Of a stretch of DNA of 7,651 nucleotides, positions 7,370 through 7,651 are shown piece after piece. The DNA comes from Gemmatimonadaceae bacterium (GTDB taxonomy: Bacteria > Gemmatimonadota > Gemmatimonadetes > Gemmatimonadales > Gemmatimonadaceae): NCBI GenBank assembly GCA_019689955.1, contig JADGGM010000125.1, positions 1 to 7,651 on the forward strand, given 5' to 3'. A model generated the notes under the pieces. The model was not told where the DNA came from. It made no database searches and saw nothing but the letters and a program-made list of their open reading frames with translations. A program made the position numbers and the translations under genes. Position 1 is the stretch's first letter, and the number at the start of each line of letters is the position of its first letter.

Positions 7370-7395
7370 AGGACGCTCCGGAAGAGAGACGTCCT
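7370..7395 (-). other. Leader hairpin B enclosing the RHS ribosome site
   Basis: On the minus strand AGGACG (7395-7390) pairs perfectly with CGTCCT (7375-7370), immediately before the GTG. The 14-base loop holds the GGAG site, and an inner CTC (7386-7384) can pair with GAG (7378-7376). In this form the ribosome site would be masked. It shares 7391-7395 with hairpin A. Confidence 0.4.
7376..7379 (-). promoter_or_regulatory. Ribosome binding site of the RHS gene
   Basis: The minus strand reads GGAG, then CGTCCT, then the GTG start at 7369. The 6-nt spacing is good and this site decides the GTG start. A pyrimidine-rich tract (TCTCTCTTCC) precedes it. The site lies inside the loop of a possible hairpin (7370-7395). 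Confidence 0.7.
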
Positions 7396-7410
7396 GTCGT
7401 ATGGCAGGAC
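7391..7410 (-). other. Leader hairpin A upstream of the RHS start
   Basis: On the minus strand GTCCTG (7410-7405) and CAGGAC (7396-7391) form a perfect 6-bp inverted repeat around an 8-base loop, CCATACGA. It ends 21 nt before the GTG. It may be an operator or a 5' UTR hairpin. Its 3' arm overlaps hairpin B, so only one can form at a time. Confidence 0.45.
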
Positions 7411-7489
7411 AGATGCCGTACCCAAGGCTTCAAGGATGTGCGCGCGCCACAACGCAGTACGCACGGGCACTTCACAATTACGCTGAGCC

Positions 7490-7538
7490 GATTCGCAGCG
7501 AATTCGCGCGAACGGTCTGCGAATCCGTGCGAATCGCC
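7490..7538. repeat. Cluster of GCGAA half-sites at helical spacing
   Basis: The plus strand holds four short units beginning at 7498, 7508, 7519 and 7529: GCGAATTCGC, GCGAACGGTCT, GCGAATCCGT and GCGAATCGCC. Their starts are 10, 11 and 10 bp apart, close to one helical turn. The first unit is itself a perfect palindrome. A reversed copy, GATTCGCA (7490-7497), precedes them and pairs with both TGCGAATC copies (7518-7525 and 7528-7535). The block lies about 120-170 bp upstream of the RHS start, so it could be an operator where a regulator binds along one DNA face. A chance tandem repeat is also possible. Confidence 0.5.
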
Positions 7539-7545
7539 AGGCGTC

Positions 7546-7568
7546 GTCCGCGCGCACCGAGCGCGGAC
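7546..7568. other. GC-rich inverted repeat upstream of the RHS gene
   Basis: GTCCGCGC (7546-7553) and GCGCGGAC (7561-7568) form a perfect 8-bp stem around a 7-base loop. No T-run follows on either strand, so an ordinary intrinsic terminator is not supported. It could mark the end of a gene beyond the window edge or be a protein-binding site. Confidence 0.4.
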
Positions 7569-7651
7569 ACGTTCCGGGAGCACCCGCCGCGCGGCGCAGG
7601 TTGCGCAACGCGATGCCCGCCCGCGCGCCTCTCCCCTTCCCCCGCTATTTC

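Larger units (their letters stand above)
7370..7651. other. Non-coding upstream region of the RHS gene
   Basis: These 282 bases hold no credible gene. From right to left they contain a C-rich strand (7616-7643), two perfect palindromes, GTTGCGCAAC (7600-7609) and CGCCGCGCGGCG (7585-7596), the 8-bp hairpin at 7546-7568, the phased GCGAA cluster, an AT-richer patch (7471-7480), and leader hairpins A and B. A weak promoter candidate on the minus strand is TTGGGT, 18 bases, then TACGAC, but the -10 match is only three of six and I do not call it. The promoter of the toxin operon should lie in this stretch. Confidence 0.6.

Noticed and set aside
7398..7430. Promoter candidate TTGGGT-18-TACGAC on the minus strand
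   Set aside because: The -10 box matches only three of six consensus bases, and promoters of such GC-rich phyla are poorly known, so it is not called as a feature.
6680..7486. Plus-strand open frame of 268 aa crossing the RHS start
   Set aside because: It is antisense to the signal peptide and the first modules, extremely Arg/Gly rich, and shows no domain.
7490..7538. Phased GCGAA units as a mini CRISPR or iteron origin
   Set aside because: The units are only 10-11 bp with no spacers, and no replication initiator or cas gene is present.
7239..7608. Two minus-strand open frames (114 and 96 aa) overlapping the RHS start
   Set aside because: Both overlap the RHS signal peptide region in other frames and run through the repeat and hairpin region. 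No good ribosome site or recognisable domain supports them.
7616..7643. G-quadruplex-like G-runs on the minus strand
   Set aside because: Four G-runs exist (5, 4, 3 and 3 G), but the middle loop is about 10 bases and broken by CG steps; in such GC-rich DNA this is weak.

Overview
The window is dominated by one minus-strand, two-gene locus in GC-rich DNA: a very large secreted RHS/YD-repeat polymorphic toxin (2304 aa, 7369 to 455) and a small downstream gene (116 aa, 458 to 108) that is very probably its immunity protein. The two genes overlap by four bases (ATGA), so they are probably transcribed together and translationally coupled. No RNA genes, insertion sequences or CRISPR arrays are visible. 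Two features point to Gemmatimonadota or another GC-rich environmental Gram-negative lineage: an RHS shell carried behind a Sec-type signal peptide and an array of Thr/Ala/Val-rich Ig-like modules, and frequent 'GDTT' / 'DTATY' phrasing in the shell. This taxonomic guess is an inference only.

Layout, in the direction of transcription (right to left). Positions 7651-7370 are non-coding. They hold several palindromes and hairpins, a block of four GCGAA units repeated at 10-11 bp, and two mutually exclusive hairpins just before the GTG start. Positions 7369-7310 encode a signal peptide. Positions 7249-4670 encode eight Ig-like modules of about 100-116 aa, each with a central Cys-x(5-9)-Cys pair. 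Positions 4669-4166 encode a mixed linker domain. Positions 4165-947 encode the RHS/YD shell, ending in the DPIGL...DPFGL core that normally releases the C-terminal tip. Positions 946-458 encode the variable tip: a Gly/Ala-rich hydrophobic pretoxin segment, then a basic core of about 75 aa that I cannot assign to a named toxin family with confidence. Positions 458-108 encode the acidic putative immunity protein. Positions 1-107 are non-coding, with no convincing terminator.

Proposed working model (inference): the signal peptide sends the protein across the inner membrane. The disulfide-stabilised Ig stalk projects or anchors the shell at the surface, the shell encloses the tip, and the tip is cut free after DPFGL and acts on a competing cell. 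The product of 458-108 protects the producer and its kin. No PAAR, VgrG, TcB/TcC partner or other delivery gene lies in this window, so the export and delivery route stays open.
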